DNA of 64,000 nt from Nonomuraea rhodomycinica (GCF_013363995.1 NZ_JABWGO010000005.1:390711-454710); one strand, 5' to 3'; numbered from the stretch's first letter, positions 1 through 10,563 are shown. Numbers and translations are program-made. Notes: generated from the letters alone by a model not told the origin.

Positions 1-73
1 GGCCGCCCCAGGTGGTGGGCAGGCCGCCCACGTCGCGGGCGTTGTCGCATCCGGGCCAGGAGAGGGCGGTCAT
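1..73 (-). CDS. Tyrosine phosphatase family protein, N-terminal fragment
   Basis: Only the first 24 codons are inside the window; the gene continues past the left edge. They begin MTALSWPGCDNARDVGGLPT. The stretch NARDVGGLPT is the N-terminal signature of the bacterial tyrosine phosphatase family (Y_phosphatase3, MptpB/IphP-like), whose CxxxxxR active site would lie outside the window. The start chosen is the ATG at 73. The reading frame stays open upstream through the tandem repeat at 78-197, where it would read alternating FPDL and FLDL. A longer N-terminus therefore cannot be excluded. Identification rests on this short motif only. Confidence 0.55.
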   Translation of the reverse strand, partial: MTALSWPGCDNARDVGGLPTTWGG

Positions 74-77
74 CGCG

Positions 78-197
78 AGGTCCGGGAACAGGTCCAGGAA
101 GAGGTCCGGGAACAGGTCCAGGAAGAGGTCCGGGAACAGGTCCAGGAAGAGGTCCGGGAACGGGTCCAGGAGGAACAGGTCCGGGAGGAGGTCCGGG
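78..197. repeat. 24-bp tandem repeat (12-bp half units)
   Basis: Three perfect copies of a 24-bp unit occupy 78-149. A degenerate fourth copy and remnants run to about 197. Each unit is two related 12-mers, AGGTCCGGGAAC and AGGTCCAGGAAG. The array lies directly upstream of the minus-strand phosphatase start. It is either in the 5' untranslated region or, if the gene starts further up, encodes a hydrophobic/acidic peptide repeat. Confidence 0.85.
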
Positions 198-226
198 GAG
201 TCGGCGGCATGAGGTCCTCTTGCTAT

Positions 227-243
227 ATGAAGGTTTCCTTCAT
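227..243. promoter_or_regulatory. Operator-like palindrome between divergent genes
   Basis: ATGAAGG and CCTTCAT form a perfect 7-bp inverted repeat separated by TTT. It lies between the phosphatase (minus strand) and the PLP lyase (plus strand), about 60 bp before the lyase promoter. The size and spacing fit a dimeric repressor site. No regulator gene is adjacent, so the binding protein is unknown. Confidence 0.4.
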
Positions 244-303
244 TAGTAGCATCGGGAGTCGTCGTCGATCAATGCCTCCCCGAGCCGCCAGAACGCGAAA
301 ACC

Positions 304-309
304 TACAAT
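304..309 (+). promoter_or_regulatory. -10 box TACAAT for a leaderless start
   Basis: TACAAT ends 6 nt before the GTG at 316. This places the transcription start at the first base of the coding region. No Shine-Dalgarno sequence is visible, which agrees with a leaderless message. The -35 region is not recognisable. Confidence 0.5.
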
Positions 310-315
310 GACCCC

Positions 316-1428
316 GTGAACTTCACATTGAGCCCGGAAGACTTTAAATCCCGTAACGATGGGTTGAAGTGGGCCAAAGCTGCCCCCGGCGTGATCCCCG
401 CCTGGGTCGCCGACATGGACCTGCCCACGGCCCCCGCCGTGGTCGAGGCCATCAAGCGGCGCGCCGAAGGCGACCTCGGCTACCCGACCTGGCTCGACGA
501 CTCCGGCTGCGGCGCCCTGGCCGAGGCGTTCGCCGAGCGCATGGCCCACCGGTACTCCTGGAGCCCCGACCCCGGCCACGTGCGCACCTTCAGCGACATC
601 AACCAGGCCCTCCAGGTGATCCTCCACCTGGCCACCAGGCCGGGCGACGGGGTGGCGCTGCACACCCCCGCCTACCATCCGTTCCTCGGCACGCTGGAGG
701 TCATGGGCCGGCCGCTGCGGCCCATCCGGCTGGTCCCCGACGATGGTGACTCGTGGCGGTACGAGCTGCCCGACCTGTCCGGGTGCCGCGTGCTGCTGCT
801 CGTCAACCCGCAGAACCCGACCGGCCGCGTCTTCACCCGCCAAGAGCTGGAGGAGCTGGCCGAGCACGCCGAGCGGCACGATCTGCTGGTCATCTCCGAC
901 GAGATCCACGCGGACCTGGCGTACGCCCCGAACCAGCACATCCCCTTCGCGACGATCCTGCCGGAGCGCACGGTCACGCTCACGTCCGCGACCAAGGCGT
1001 TCAACCTGGGCGGCATCCGCTGCTCGGTCGCCCACGTCGGCTCCCCCGCCGTGCGTGCGGCGCTCGCCGCCGAGCCGCCCTTCGTGTACGGCTCGGCGCA
1101 CGTGTTCGGCGTGGAGGCCACGATCGCCGCGTGGCGGGACGGGGACGCCTGGCTGGAGGAGACCCTGGCGCTGCTCGACCGCAACCGCAAGACGATCGCC
1201 GCCCGCCTGCCCGAAGGGGTCGCCTACCGCGTGCCGCAGGCGACGTACCTGGCGTGGCTCGACTACGGCCGGCCCGGCATGGCGGAGGTGCTGGAGCGGG
1301 AGGCGAGGGTCCTGCTGAACGACGGCGCGGCGTTCGGCCCGGGCGGGGAGAACCACGTCCGGCTGAACTTCGCCACCACCGAGCCGGTCCTGGGCGAGAT
1401 CCTGGACCGGCTCCGGCAGGCCCGCTGA
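316..1428 (+). CDS. MalY/PatB-type PLP-dependent C-S lyase/aminotransferase
   Basis: A 370-aa fold-type I PLP enzyme of the aminotransferase class I/II family, MalY/PatB subgroup. Members cleave cystathionine or cysteine S-conjugates, releasing pyruvate, ammonia and a thiol. The N-terminal VADMDLPTAP, the NPQNPTGR motif (residues 164-171) and SATKAFNL with the PLP lysine at about 227 are all present. Length is slightly under the usual 390 aa. The GTG at 316 is the only start that fits, and it is probably leaderless. The ATG at 308 is out of frame and hits a stop at once. The enzyme is cytosolic. The actual substrate cannot be read from the sequence. Confidence 0.85.
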   Translation: MNFTLSPEDFKSRNDGLKWAKAAPGVIPAWVADMDLPTAPAVVEAIKRRAEGDLGYPTWLDDSGCGALAEAFAERMAHRYSWSPDPGHVRTFSDINQALQVILHLATRPGDGVALHTPAYHPFLGTLEVMGRPLRPIRLVPDDGDSWRYELPDLSGCRVLLLVNPQNPTGRVFTRQELEELAEHAERHDLLVISDEIHADLAYAPNQHIPFATILPERTVTLTSATKAFNLGGIRCSVAHVGSPAVRAALAAEPPFVYGSAHVFGVEATIAAWRDGDAWLEETLALLDRNRKTIAARLPEGVAYRVPQATYLAWLDYGRPGMAEVLEREARVLLNDGAAFGPGGENHVRLNFATTEPVLGEILDRLRQAR

Positions 1429-1466
1429 GGGTCCCGGCCGGCGCGCCGTCGGGCACCGGCCGGGGT

Positions 1467-1552
1467 CAGGCGAAACAGAAGTGACGCGAAACAGGGCTTA
1501 CGCGCAACAGGGGTCACGCGAACCAGGGGAAACGGGGGGACGCGAAGCAGGT
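1467..1552. repeat. Degenerate 16-17-bp direct repeats between convergent genes
   Basis: Five imperfect copies of a unit close to ACGCGAAACAGGGGT occur in a row between the end of the PLP lyase and the end of the tricorn gene. The last copy reaches the tricorn stop codon. No terminator-like hairpin with a T tract was seen here. Whether the repeats serve termination or are simple slippage products is unknown. Confidence 0.6.
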
Positions 1553-4500
1553 CAGGAGCCCGGCGGCGGGAGGGGCGGCGGGGTGGCGGCCGGGCGCTCC
1601 TCCAGGGCGGCCAGCGCCAGCTCCACCGCCTTCTCCAGCTGCGGGTCGCGTCCCGCCACCCGGTCCTGCGGCGTGATCACCACCTCCACGTCCGGGTCCA
1701 CGCCGTGGTTCTCCACGCCCCAGCCCGGCCCCTCCAGCCAGAACGAGTACCGGGGCTGGGTCACGACCGTCCCGTCCACCAGCGAGTACCGCGAGTCGAT
1801 GCCGATCACGCCGCCCCAGGTCCGGGTGCCGACGAGCGGGCCGAGGCCGCGGTTCTTGACGCCGGCGCTGACGATGTCGCCGTCGGACCCGGCGAACTCG
1901 TCCGTGACCGCCACGATCGGGCCGCGCGGCGAGTCCTCGGGGTAGCGCATCGGCTCGTAGCCGCGCACGTGCGTCCACCCGGTGACCCGGCGGGACAGCT
2001 TCTCCAGCACCAGCTCCGAGGTGTGGCCGCCGCCGTTCTCGCGGACGTCGACGACCAGGCCCTCGCGGGCCATCTCGGTGCGCAGGTCGCGGTGGAACTG
2101 CGCCCAGCCAGAAGCCACCATGTCCGGTACGTGCAGGTAGCCGAGCCGCCCGCCCGACGCCTCGTGCACGAACGCCCGGCGTCCCTCCACCCAGTCGTGG
2201 TAGCGCAGGCGGGTCTCGTCCTCCAGCGGCGTGACGACCACGCGGCGCGTCTCGCCGCCGGAGGCCGGCCGCACGGTCAGCTCGACGGCGCGGCCGGCCG
2301 TGCCGGACAGCAGCGCGAGCGGCCCGCGCACGGGATCGACCGGGCGTCCGCCCACGGCGACGATCGCGTCACCGGCCCGTACGGCGACGCCGGGCGCGAG
2401 CAGCGGCGAGCGCGCGTCGTGGTCGGACGACTCGCCGGGCAGGATCCGCGCGACCCGCCAGGTGCCGTCCTCGTCCCTGGCCAGGTCGGCGCCGAGCAGC
2501 CCCTGGCGGCGGCGCGGGTCGCTGGGAGCGGCGTTGGCGCGGGCGTAGGCGTGGGACGTGCCGAGCTCGGCCTGCACCTCCCACAGCAGGTCGATCAGCT
2601 CGGAGTAGGAGCCGAGGCGGTCGACCAGCGGCAGGTAGCGGTCGAGCACGCCCTGCCAGTCCACGCCGTTCATGTCGGCGCGCCAGAAGTGGTCGCGCAT
2701 GAGCCGGCCGGCCTCCAGGTAGCTCTGGCGCCACTCGGCGACCGGGTCGAGCTGGACCGTGACCCGGTCGAGGTCGATGGTGACGACCTCGTCGCCCTCG
2801 GCGGCGGAGCGGGTCTGCAGGCCGTTCTTGCCGTTGGTGACCAGCCGGGTGCCGTCGCCGCTCACCTCGAAGGCCCGCACCTCGGTGCCGAGCTCGGCCT
2901 TGGCGCGCTTCTTGAGGTCATAGCGTTCGAGGACCACCTCGCCGGCCCGCTCGGTGCCGTCGCCGAGCTGGCCGGCGAGGGGGTGGCGCAGCCAGAGCAG
3001 GGCGTCCTTGGCGGCGCGCAGGTTGCCGTAGCGGCCGGCGGGCACCGGCACGGGCACGACGCGCGAGCCCAGCCCCTCGGGGTCCACCTCGGTGCGCGGG
3101 GGCGCGTCGTCCTTGGCGCCGTCGTGGTCGGGCTTGTCGTCCTCGCCGTTGAAGCCGCGGCCCTGCAGGCTCGGGTCGAACGGCGACGGGGTGGTGGCGC
3201 GCAGGGGCACGATGTACGGCCGGCAGCCGACGGGGAACGACAGGTCGAACACGTGCGCGTCGTACACCGGGTCGAACGTGCGCACCGACAGGAACGCCAG
3301 GTGCTTGCCGTCCCTGGTGAAGACCGGGTCGAAGTCGGCGAACCGCAGCGGTGTCACGTCGATGACGGACGTGCCGTCGAGGCGGCCCATCCTGATGCGC
3401 GACAGCGGCTCGTGGTGCGGGTGGACCCAGGCCAGCCACGCGGAGTCAGGTGAGAAGGTGAGCCCGCTGATGTCGCCGTACGCGGTGCGGTCGAGCTCCC
3501 TCAGCGCCCCGGTCTCGACGTCGACCACCAGGAGGCGCCCGTCGTGGGTGGCCACGGCCACGTGCTTGCCGTCGGGGGCGGCGGCCAGGGCCAGCACCCG
3601 GCCCAGTTCGCCCGCGGCCAGCGTGCGGATCTCGCCGCCGGGCGTGCCGACCTCCAGGCCGTCCTCGCCGGTGGCGTCGGAGACCCAGACCGCCTTGCCG
3701 CCGTCGCCGAGCACGCGCGGCAGCCGGACCCGCACGCCGGGCTGCACGCGCAGCGCGCCGACCGGACCGTCGCGGTGGGTGACCCAGTGGGCGGTGCCGC
3801 GCACCTCGACGGCGCTGGCGCGGCCGGTGGCGTCGGGTGAGAAGGCGCCGACGCGGGCGGGCGCCGGTCGTGGGGCGCGGGCCGCCCGCGGCCCGCTGAG
3901 CCTGATGTCCAGCCGGTACGGCTCGGCGTCCAGGCCGTCGAGCAGCCACAGGTCGCCGGCGTGCGCGTAGACGACCCGGCGGCCGTCGGTGGCGGCGTGC
4001 CGGGCGTAGAACTCGGTGTGGGCGGTGTGCCGGCGCAGGTCGGAGCCGTCGGGCAGGGAGGAGTAGAGGTTGCCCGTGCCGTCGGTGTCGGCGAGGAAGG
4101 CCAGGCGGTCGCCGATCCACATGACCGACCAGTACTGGGCGTCGCTGTCGGCGAACAGCCGGGCGAAGGCGCCGTCGCCGTCGGCGTCCACCCAGATCTT
4201 GCCCGCGGTGCCGCCGCGGTAGCGCTTCCAGTGCGACGGCTCGCGCCACAGGGACGACACGGTCGCCACCCGGCCGTCCGCCTGGCCGGGGACCGTGCCG
4301 TCGCCGAGGGCGACCTCGCTCACCCACCCGTACGGCAGGCGGACGGCCGGGCCGCCGTCGAGCGGCACCGCGTAGGCCCAGGTGCGGCTGCGTCCGCCCT
4401 CGCCCGCGGCGGTGACCGCGAGCACGTCGCCACCGGCGCTCCACCCTCGGGTCCCGGTCATGGCGTTGCCCCAGTGCGTGAGCCGGTCGCCCCGCGGGCC

Positions 4501-4725
4501 GTCGACCTCCGCGGCGAACACCTCGGGCGCCCCCTCGCGGTGGCTGGTCCACGCGATGCGGGCGCCGTCGGGCGAGAACCTCGGGAAGGAGACGGGTACG
4601 CGGTCGGCGGTGAACCGCCACGCCCTGCCGCCCGTCACGGGTGCCAGCCACAGGTCGTCGTCGGCGACGAAGGTGACCAGGTCACCCCACAGATGCGGAT
4701 ATCTCAGGTATGCGCCAGTTGTCAC
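1552..4725 (-). CDS. Tricorn protease homologue (S41 family)
   Basis: A 1057-aa protein with tricorn architecture. The N-terminal six- and seven-bladed beta-propellers (about residues 1-650) have repeated SPDG-type blades, for example RFSPDGARIAW and TFSPDSAWLAW. They are followed by the mixed core, a PDZ domain (about 745-840) and the S41 serine-protease domain. The catalytic region shows DVRENGGG, the nucleophile in AGSDGD (Ser about 947), and NHGVDPDVEV near the end. Tricorn trims proteasome-generated peptides in the cytosol of archaea and some actinobacteria, and no signal peptide is seen here. An internal stretch of about 40 polar residues (PSPFDPSLQG onward) looks like a linker insertion. 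The GTG start at 4725 is preceded by TAGTGT and 6 nt, so it is probably leaderless. Confidence 0.92.
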   Translation of the reverse strand: MTTGAYLRYPHLWGDLVTFVADDDLWLAPVTGGRAWRFTADRVPVSFPRFSPDGARIAWTSHREGAPEVFAAEVDGPRGDRLTHWGNAMTGTRGWSAGGDVLAVTAAGEGGRSRTWAYAVPLDGGPAVRLPYGWVSEVALGDGTVPGQADGRVATVSSLWREPSHWKRYRGGTAGKIWVDADGDGAFARLFADSDAQYWSVMWIGDRLAFLADTDGTGNLYSSLPDGSDLRRHTAHTEFYARHAATDGRRVVYAHAGDLWLLDGLDAEPYRLDIRLSGPRAARAPRPAPARVGAFSPDATGRASAVEVRGTAHWVTHRDGPVGALRVQPGVRVRLPRVLGDGGKAVWVSDATGEDGLEVGTPGGEIRTLAAGELGRVLALAAAPDGKHVAVATHDGRLLVVDVETGALRELDRTAYGDISGLTFSPDSAWLAWVHPHHEPLSRIRMGRLDGTSVIDVTPLRFADFDPVFTRDGKHLAFLSVRTFDPVYDAHVFDLSFPVGCRPYIVPLRATTPSPFDPSLQGRGFNGEDDKPDHDGAKDDAPPRTEVDPEGLGSRVVPVPVPAGRYGNLRAAKDALLWLRHPLAGQLGDGTERAGEVVLERYDLKKRAKAELGTEVRAFEVSGDGTRLVTNGKNGLQTRSAAEGDEVVTIDLDRVTVQLDPVAEWRQSYLEAGRLMRDHFWRADMNGVDWQGVLDRYLPLVDRLGSYSELIDLLWEVQAELGTSHAYARANAAPSDPRRRQGLLGADLARDEDGTWRVARILPGESSDHDARSPLLAPGVAVRAGDAIVAVGGRPVDPVRGPLALLSGTAGRAVELTVRPASGGETRRVVVTPLEDETRLRYHDWVEGRRAFVHEASGGRLGYLHVPDMVASGWAQFHRDLRTEMAREGLVVDVRENGGGHTSELVLEKLSRRVTGWTHVRGYEPMRYPEDSPRGPIVAVTDEFAGSDGDIVSAGVKNRGLGPLVGTRTWGGVIGIDSRYSLVDGTVVTQPRYSFWLEGPGWGVENHGVDPDVEVVITPQDRVAGRDPQLEKAVELALAALEERPAATPPPLPPPGS

Positions 4726-4731
4726 ACGTGA

Positions 4732-4737
4732 ACACTA
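4732..4737 (-). promoter_or_regulatory. -10 box TAGTGT for the tricorn gene
   Basis: On the minus strand TAGTGT is followed by 6 nt and then the GTG start at 4725. This is the leaderless arrangement seen repeatedly in this window. Confidence 0.45.
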
Positions 4738-4905
4738 GTGCCGCCGATCCACGCGCCGGCACGAATTTCCCGCTCAGCGTCACGAGCGGACGGGTCCGGT
4801 GAAAGTCCTGGCCAAGAGGGCCGGCCGGGGCGGATGCCCGCCACACCGCGGGGAAGAAATGGGACTTAAGGCGAAAAACGTCGCAATTCTCCAGAGTGAG
4901 GAACC

Positions 4906-5334
4906 ATGAGACTCTTCCCCAAGGTCCACCAGCTCCCGGCCCGCCTGGCCGCCGGCACGGTCATCCTCAACTCCGGTCTCGACCTGACCGGCGCCGATCC
5001 CGGGACAGCCGCGGGGGTCCACGGCATGGCCTCCGCGACCTACCCCTTCCTGGGCGAACGGGACCCGGTGGCGTTCGTGAAGCTGCTGTCGAAGGCGGAG
5101 ATCGCGGTGGGCGCCGCCCTGCTGGTGCCGGTGGTCCCCTCGCTGGTGGCGGGCGCGGCGCTGACCGCCTTCGCGGGCGGCCTCATCGGCCTGTACCTCA
5201 GGACCCCCGGCATGCGCCGCGAGGGCAGCCTGCGGCCGTCGCAGGAGGGCCTCGGGCTGGTCAAGGACGTCTGGCTGCTCGGCATAGGGCTCAGCCTGGT
5301 GGCGGAGGAGCTCCTCGACCGGCCCGCGCGCTGA
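4906..5334 (+). CDS. Small DoxX-like membrane protein
   Basis: A 142-aa protein with three to four hydrophobic helices: about residues 10-30, 65-90, 85-105 and 118-135. The layout resembles the DoxX/SURF4-like membrane family. A conserved-looking cytosolic loop lies between helices (LRTPGMRREGSLRPSQEGLG). No catalytic motif is visible and the function is unknown. ATG at 4906 follows a purine-rich GTGAGGA. The gene stands 180 bp from the divergent tricorn gene and 54 bp before the F420 oxidoreductase, and could be co-transcribed with the latter. Confidence 0.7.
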   Translation: MRLFPKVHQLPARLAAGTVILNSGLDLTGADPGTAAGVHGMASATYPFLGERDPVAFVKLLSKAEIAVGAALLVPVVPSLVAGAALTAFAGGLIGLYLRTPGMRREGSLRPSQEGLGLVKDVWLLGIGLSLVAEELLDRPAR

Positions 5335-5388
5335 GGGATCTCCGCTCTCCTGAGCTAACCGCGCACCCTCGGGGGTAGCGGGCACATC

Positions 5389-6354
5389 ATGGTACAAATC
5401 GGATACACCCTGATGTGCGAGCAGACTCCGGCGCGCCAGCTCGTGACCGACGCCGCCAGGGCGGAGCAGGTCGGCTTCGACTACGCCGTCATCTCCGATC
5501 ACTACTTCCCCTGGCTGGAGGAGCAGGGTCACGCCGCCTACGCCTGGTCGGTCCTGGGCGCGGTGGCGCACGCCACCCAGCGGCTCCCCCTCATGACGTA
5601 CGTAACCTGCCCGATCATGCGCTACCACCCGGCCGTGGTGGCGCAGAAGGCCGCCACCATGGGCGTGCTGAGCGACGGGCGCTTCACGCTCGGCCTCGGC
5701 TCGGGCGAGAACCTCAACGAGCACGTCATCGGCGAGGGCTGGCCATCCGCGGACCGGCGGCACCGGATGTTCCGCGAGGCCGTCACCATCATCACCGAGC
5801 TGTTCGGCGGCGAGTACGTCACCTACGACGGCGAGTTCTACGACGTCGACTCGGCCAAGCTGTACGACCTGCCGGAACGGCCGGTGCCCATCGGCATCGC
5901 CGCCTCGGGTGGGCGCTCGGCGGCCATCGCGGCGGAGTACGGCGACCTGCTGATCGTCAACGAGCCGATGCCGGAGGTCGTCGGGCAGTTCGTCCAGGCG
6001 GGCGGGGCGGACAAGCCGGTCTACGGCCAGCTCGCCCTGTCGTACGACACGGACGCCGAGAAGGCCAAGGAGCGCGCCCACCGGCTGTGGCGCTGGTCGG
6101 CGGCCGGCTGGAAGGTCATGGCGGAGCTGCCGGGGCCGGTGAACTTCGAGGCGTACTCCCAGTTCGTCACGCCTGACGACGTGGCCTCCAGCGTGCCGTG
6201 CGGCGGCGACGTCGAGGCTGTGGTGGAGGCGGTCAAGAAGTACACGGACGCCGGATACACGCACGTCGCGCTGGTGCAGATCGGGCCCGACCAGCAGGAG
6301 CCGTTCTTCGCGTGGGCCGAGCAGGAGCTGCTGCCCGCCCTGCGCGCCCTCTGA
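5389..6354 (+). CDS. F420-dependent LLM-class oxidoreductase (TIGR03557 type)
   Basis: A 321-aa luciferase-like TIM-barrel enzyme. The N-terminus MVQIGYTLMCEQ, the block VISDHYFPW and the GLGSGENLNEHV motif are typical of the TIGR03557 subgroup, a relative of F420-dependent glucose-6-phosphate dehydrogenase. Members transfer hydride between coenzyme F420 and a small substrate in the cytosol. The substrate is unknown. Use of F420 is established for the family and inferred here. The gene follows the small membrane gene on the same strand and has a free-standing 3' end facing marR. Confidence 0.85.
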   Translation: MVQIGYTLMCEQTPARQLVTDAARAEQVGFDYAVISDHYFPWLEEQGHAAYAWSVLGAVAHATQRLPLMTYVTCPIMRYHPAVVAQKAATMGVLSDGRFTLGLGSGENLNEHVIGEGWPSADRRHRMFREAVTIITELFGGEYVTYDGEFYDVDSAKLYDLPERPVPIGIAASGGRSAAIAAEYGDLLIVNEPMPEVVGQFVQAGGADKPVYGQLALSYDTDAEKAKERAHRLWRWSAAGWKVMAELPGPVNFEAYSQFVTPDDVASSVPCGGDVEAVVEAVKKYTDAGYTHVALVQIGPDQQEPFFAWAEQELLPALRAL

Positions 6355-6404
6355 CCGGGCGGCGGCTCGTCCCGTCACCCGCAGGCCCGGACGCGCTCGC
6401 CTCC

Positions 6405-6860
6405 TCAGGTGCCGGCCGGGTCGCGGTGATCGGCGGGGGCGTTCAGCAGGGCGGTCGCCGAGCGGTGGATCTTCGCCAGCGCGCTGAGGAGATGCTCGCG
6501 TTCGGACTCGGTGAGGTCGGCGGTCACCTGCTCCTCGAGCAGCCGCCGCTCCTTCTCGACGGGCGCCTGCAGGGCGCGTCCGGCGTCGGTGAGCCACAGC
6601 CGGACCAGCCGGTTGTCCCGCTCGTCGCGGCGCCGGGTGAGCAGGCCGGCCGCGGCCATCCGGGTGGCCGCCTTGACCACGTTGGGGGTGGTGACGTTCA
6701 GCGCGGCGGCGACCTCGCCGGGAGTGCGGCCGTCCTGCCGCCACAGCACCGCGAGCAGGTGGTCCTGTCCCAGGTGGAGCCCGTGCCGCCGCACGGCCGC
6801 CTCGGCCGCCGCCCGCAGCGCCTTCGACATCGTGCTGTGCAGGTCCAGGAACTCGGGCAC
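6405..6860 (-). CDS. MarR-family transcriptional regulator
   Basis: A 151-aa winged-helix repressor. The DNA-binding core includes LHLGQDHLLAVLWRQDG, TPGEVAAALNVTTPNVVKAATRMAAAGLL (recognition helix) and the wing RRDERDNRLVRLWLT, followed by the dimerisation helix. The GTG at 6860 is chosen because GGAGGTC lies just upstream. An ATG at 6905 would add 15 residues and run into the operator. The gene is divergent from an NmrA-type gene. A 14-bp inverted repeat fills the space between them, so this protein probably represses both genes. A much longer frame continues across the opposite-strand gene and is not real. Confidence 0.88.
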   Translation of the reverse strand: MPEFLDLHSTMSKALRAAAEAAVRRHGLHLGQDHLLAVLWRQDGRTPGEVAAALNVTTPNVVKAATRMAAAGLLTRRRDERDNRLVRLWLTDAGRALQAPVEKERRLLEEQVTADLTESEREHLLSALAKIHRSATALLNAPADHRDPAGT

Positions 6861-6904
6861 GAGGAGACCTCCGGTGCTGTCGAGGGACGATTGACACCAG
6901 ATCA

Positions 6905-6943
6905 TGTACCGGTTAACGTTCTCCTCGTTCGTTAACCGGTACA
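6905..6943. promoter_or_regulatory. MarR operator: 14-bp perfect inverted repeat
   Basis: TGTACCGGTTAACG (6905-6918) and CGTTAACCGGTACA (6930-6943) are perfect reverse complements separated by 11 nt. Each arm also contains the small palindromes ACCGGT and GTTAAC, so each could bind a dimer on its own. The element lies between the divergent marR and nmrA-type genes and covers where both promoters must be. Assignment to the adjacent MarR protein is an inference from position. Confidence 0.75.
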
Positions 6944-6959
6944 CGATTATGGGGTCCTC

Positions 6960-7850
6960 ATGATACTGGTCACCGGCGCCACCGGGAACGTCGGCCGTGA
7001 GCTCGTCCGCGAGCTGGCCGAGACCGGCGCGCCGTTCCGCGTCCTGGTCCGCGACCCGGCCCGTGCCGCCACGTTGCCCGGGCGGCCCGAACGGGTCGTG
7101 GCGGATCTGGACGACCCGGCGACGCTGCCGCCCGCCTTCGCCGGAGCCGACCGGCTGTTCCTGCTCACCCCCGGCATCGGCCTCGACCACACCAGGAACG
7201 CGGTCGCCGCCGCCCGTTCGGCGGGGGTGCGGCACATCGTGCACCTGTCCTCGTTCAACGTCCTCGGCGACCCCATGCCCGCCATGGGGCGCTGGCACCA
7301 CGAACGCGAGCAGGCGATCCGAGCCGGCGGCATCCCGGCCACCTTCCTGCGGCCCGGCGGCTTCATGACCAACGCCTTCGACTGGCTGCCCACCATCCGC
7401 GGGGCGGGCCACGTCCTCGACCCGGTCGGCCCCGGCCGGTACGCGCCGATCGACCCCGCCGACATCGCCGCCGTCGCCGCCGTGGCGCTGACCGGCGACG
7501 GCCACCAGGGCCAGGAGTACGTGCTCACCGGCGAGGAGCTGTTCACCGTCACCGAGCAGGTCGAGATCCTCGCCGCGGCGCTCGGCCGGGAGATCGCGAT
7601 CCGGCCGGTGACGACCGCGGAGGAGGCCGTGGCCGCCCGCTTCCCCCACGGTGCGCCTCCGGCGCTGGCCGCGGCCATCGTCGAGGGGTTCCACCTCATG
7701 CGCGCCGACACGGCCGGATTCCGCACCGACACCGTGGAGCGCCTGCTCGGGCGCAAGCCGCGCACCTTCGCCGCCTGGTGCGCGCGCAACGCCGACGCCT
7801 TCCGAACCGCCTGGTCCGCGCACGACGCCGACGCCCTGCGGACCCCCTGA
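6960..7850 (+). CDS. NmrA-like NAD(P)-binding protein (atypical SDR)
   Basis: A 296-aa Rossmann-fold protein. The N-terminus MILVTGATGNVGRELVREL gives the GxxGxxG dinucleotide motif. The rest matches the NmrA/HSCARG group of atypical short-chain dehydrogenases: FAGADRLFLLTPG, HIVHLSSFNVLGD and TFLRPGGFMTNAF. Members act as redox sensors or quinone/NADPH reductases. The gene is divergent from MarR and is the likely target of that repressor. The last 25 residues come from a 36-bp tandem duplication (RNADAFRTAW, then SAHDADALRTP), and the repeat continues past the stop codon. The C-terminus has therefore been rewritten recently and is unlikely to be catalytic. Confidence 0.85.
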   Translation: MILVTGATGNVGRELVRELAETGAPFRVLVRDPARAATLPGRPERVVADLDDPATLPPAFAGADRLFLLTPGIGLDHTRNAVAAARSAGVRHIVHLSSFNVLGDPMPAMGRWHHEREQAIRAGGIPATFLRPGGFMTNAFDWLPTIRGAGHVLDPVGPGRYAPIDPADIAAVAAVALTGDGHQGQEYVLTGEELFTVTEQVEILAAALGREIAIRPVTTAEEAVAARFPHGAPPALAAAIVEGFHLMRADTAGFRTDTVERLLGRKPRTFAAWCARNADAFRTAWSAHDADALRTP

Positions 7851-7887
7851 CCCGCGCACGACGCCGCGCCTTGCGGACCCCCTGACC
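7781..7887. repeat. 36-bp tandem repeat across the nmrA-type stop codon
   Basis: Three copies: 7781-7816 (diverged), 7817-7852, and 7853-7887 (one base shorter). The second and third copies share CGCGCACGACGCCG and GCGGACCCCCTGACC. The stop codon lies in copy two, and copy three is its untranslated duplicate. Confidence 0.8.
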
Positions 7888-7929
7888 CCCATGAGGTGCG
7901 CCGCCCGCGCCGCGCACCCCGGCAAGGGA

Positions 7930-7965
7930 ACGGCCTCGCGATCACCGATGTGATCACGAGGCCGT
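7930..7965. terminator. Bidirectional terminator-like stem (16-bp arms)
   Basis: The arms 7930-7945 and 7950-7965 pair at 15 of 16 positions around a CGAT loop. The element lies between the convergent ends of the nmrA-type gene and leuS. There is no clear T tract, as is common for actinobacterial terminators. Confidence 0.7.
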
Positions 7966-8011
7966 CGCCGTTCGACCCGGCCGGGGGCCGGTGTGCCGGG
8001 GCCCGTCCCGG

Positions 8012-10465
<2,454 letters not shown>

Positions 10466-10500
10466 GGCGAATGTCCTTCTGCCTCGACTCGGACCCATAA

Positions 10501-10528
10501 GAAAACCCCTCGTGCGCAGGACGAGGGG
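10501..10528 (-). terminator. Attenuator terminator in the leuS leader
   Basis: On the minus strand CCCCTCGT, a 7-nt loop and ACGAGGGG are followed directly by TTTTC. This is a good Rho-independent terminator only 36 nt before the leuS start codon. Its position after a Leu-rich leader ORF marks it as a conditional terminator. A competing pairing of CGTCGCGG with CTGCGCACG (one bulge) could prevent it from forming; this was inferred by eye and not folded. Confidence 0.8.
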
Positions 10529-10530
10529 CA

Positions 10531-10563
10531 GCCGCGACGGCGAGAGCTCAGGGCCGTCGCGGC
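10531..10563 (-). promoter_or_regulatory. Leader hairpin 1:2 of the leuS attenuator
   Basis: Perfect 10-bp arms (10531-10540 and 10554-10563) surround a 13-nt loop that contains the leader stop codon. A ribosome stalled on the Leu codons at 10569-10577 would cover the 5' arm and release the 3' arm. This is the geometry expected of the pause/anti-antiterminator stem in classical attenuation. Confidence 0.65.

Noticed and set aside
78..197. Tandem repeat as a CRISPR array
   Set aside because: The units are contiguous with no unique spacers, and no cas genes are present.
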